Positions 21,792 to 22,020 of a stretch of 22,020 nt of DNA are shown here, piece after piece. The DNA is from CAZWRV01 sp964636325 (GTDB lineage: Bacteria > Verrucomicrobiota > Lentisphaeria > Victivallales > GWF2-50-93). How positions within the stretch are numbered: the stretch's first letter is position 1; each line of letters starts with the position of its first letter. The notes beneath the pieces were generated by a model, which was not told where the DNA came from, searched no databases, and was given only the letters and a program-made list of their open reading frames with translations. The DNA is taken from positions 1 through 22,020 of the forward strand of contig CAZWRV010000102.1 of assembly GCA_964636325.1 (NCBI GenBank), read 5' to 3'. A program made the translations under genes and the position numbers.

Positions 21792-21866
21792 GAAACTCAC
21801 CTGAAGTAACGCAGACATTCCTGTCTGCGGCTCGCAGGTAGGAATACCTGCGCTACTTCAAGTTTC
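21792..21866. repeat. Three-way-junction palindrome with two complementary-loop hairpins
   Basis: Outer arms GAAACT (21792-21797) with AGTTTC (21861-21866), and TGAAGTA (21802-21808) with TACTTCA (21854-21860), enclose two hairpins: CGCAGACA-TTCC-TGTCTGCG (21810-21829) and CGCAGGTA-GGAA-TACCTGCG (21833-21852). The two hairpins are inverted copies; their four differences keep both stems paired. It contains no gene. Confidence 0.8.
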
Positions 21867-21912
21867 TTCCCGACAGAACTGGCGGATTTCCTCGCCAGAG
21901 CGGCACTCTACT

Positions 21913-22008
21913 GAAACTCGAGAACTTTGTCGTTATCTTTGTCGTCTTCCGGAGGGTTGAGCCATGCTCAACCGCGGCTCAGCACGGCTTCGCCCTCCAT
22001 CGAGTTTC
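21913..22008. repeat. R2 element in a nested palindrome at the window end
   Basis: GAAACTCGA (21913-21921) pairs with TCGAGTTTC (22000-22008). Inside, GGAGGG (21951-21956) pairs with CCCTCC (21993-21998), and GGTTGAGC-CAT-GCTCAACC (21955-21973) forms an 8-bp hairpin. The segment GGCTCAGCACGGCTTCGCC is shared with the spacer near 12553. It may continue beyond the window. Confidence 0.7.
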
Positions 22009-22020
22009 TGAACGACAGAA

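Noticed and set aside
21879..21898. Hairpin CTGGCG...CGCCAG as a second terminator
   Set aside because: It is a 6-bp stem with no T-run, and a strong terminator already lies 100 bp upstream.

Overview
The window looks like a chromosomal segment from an uncultured member of the PVC superphylum, most likely Lentisphaerota (inference). The reasons are a pseudopilin with an FTIIELL-type start and an H...DG-like C-terminus, a one-gene sulfatase, Gfo/Idh/MocA oxidoreductases beside ThuA and a TIM-barrel sugar isomerase, and long repeat-rich intergenic spaces. Most genes are GC-rich. The first 2 kb, the 6.0-6.6 kb spacer and the 19.1-20.8 kb block are clearly AT-richer. I saw no rRNA, tRNA, CRISPR array or transposase gene.

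Layout: 148-696 (-) is a four-helix membrane protein that looks like a sensor without a kinase. 1261-1863 (+) is a nitroreductase. 2025-3967 (-) holds HPr, an RlpA-like protein and a sulfotransferase-like protein; the last two overlap by ATGA. 4084-6009 (-) holds a pseudopilin and a zinc-ribbon pseudokinase, each with its own good promoter. 6010-6630 is an AT-rich spacer with a large foldback. 6631-9618 (+) is a PreP-like M16C protease. 9619-12522 holds palindromic repeats, a sulfatase and an exported SGNH hydrolase (both -). 12974-15744 (+) is a tandem pair of phosphohexomutase paralogues; the first has lost its catalytic residues. 15855-21609 (+) is a sugar-catabolism-type cluster (Gfo/Idh, ThuA, Gfo/Idh, TIM-barrel isomerase) split by a restriction-modification module at 19072-20770. 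The window ends in a strong terminator and two compound palindromes.

The restriction-modification module is the most system-like part. A NotI-family nuclease with an intact Cys4 motif and a D...ExQ catalytic set lies head to head with a D12-class DNA adenine methyltransferase. Their start codons can share one CATG, and each promoter lies inside the other gene's 5' coding region. An adenine methyltransferase cannot protect the all-GC NotI site, so the specificity is probably new or another methyltransferase exists.

The second theme is repeats. Family R1 (TTCAGATTTCC...GGAAATCTGAA) lies just after several stop codons in sense orientation. Family R2 (GGAGGGTTGA...) and related elements are pairs of short hairpins with complementary loops; in two of the pairs the sequence differences are compensatory, so structure rather than sequence seems conserved. 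Function assignments come from motif recognition by eye; no database search was run.
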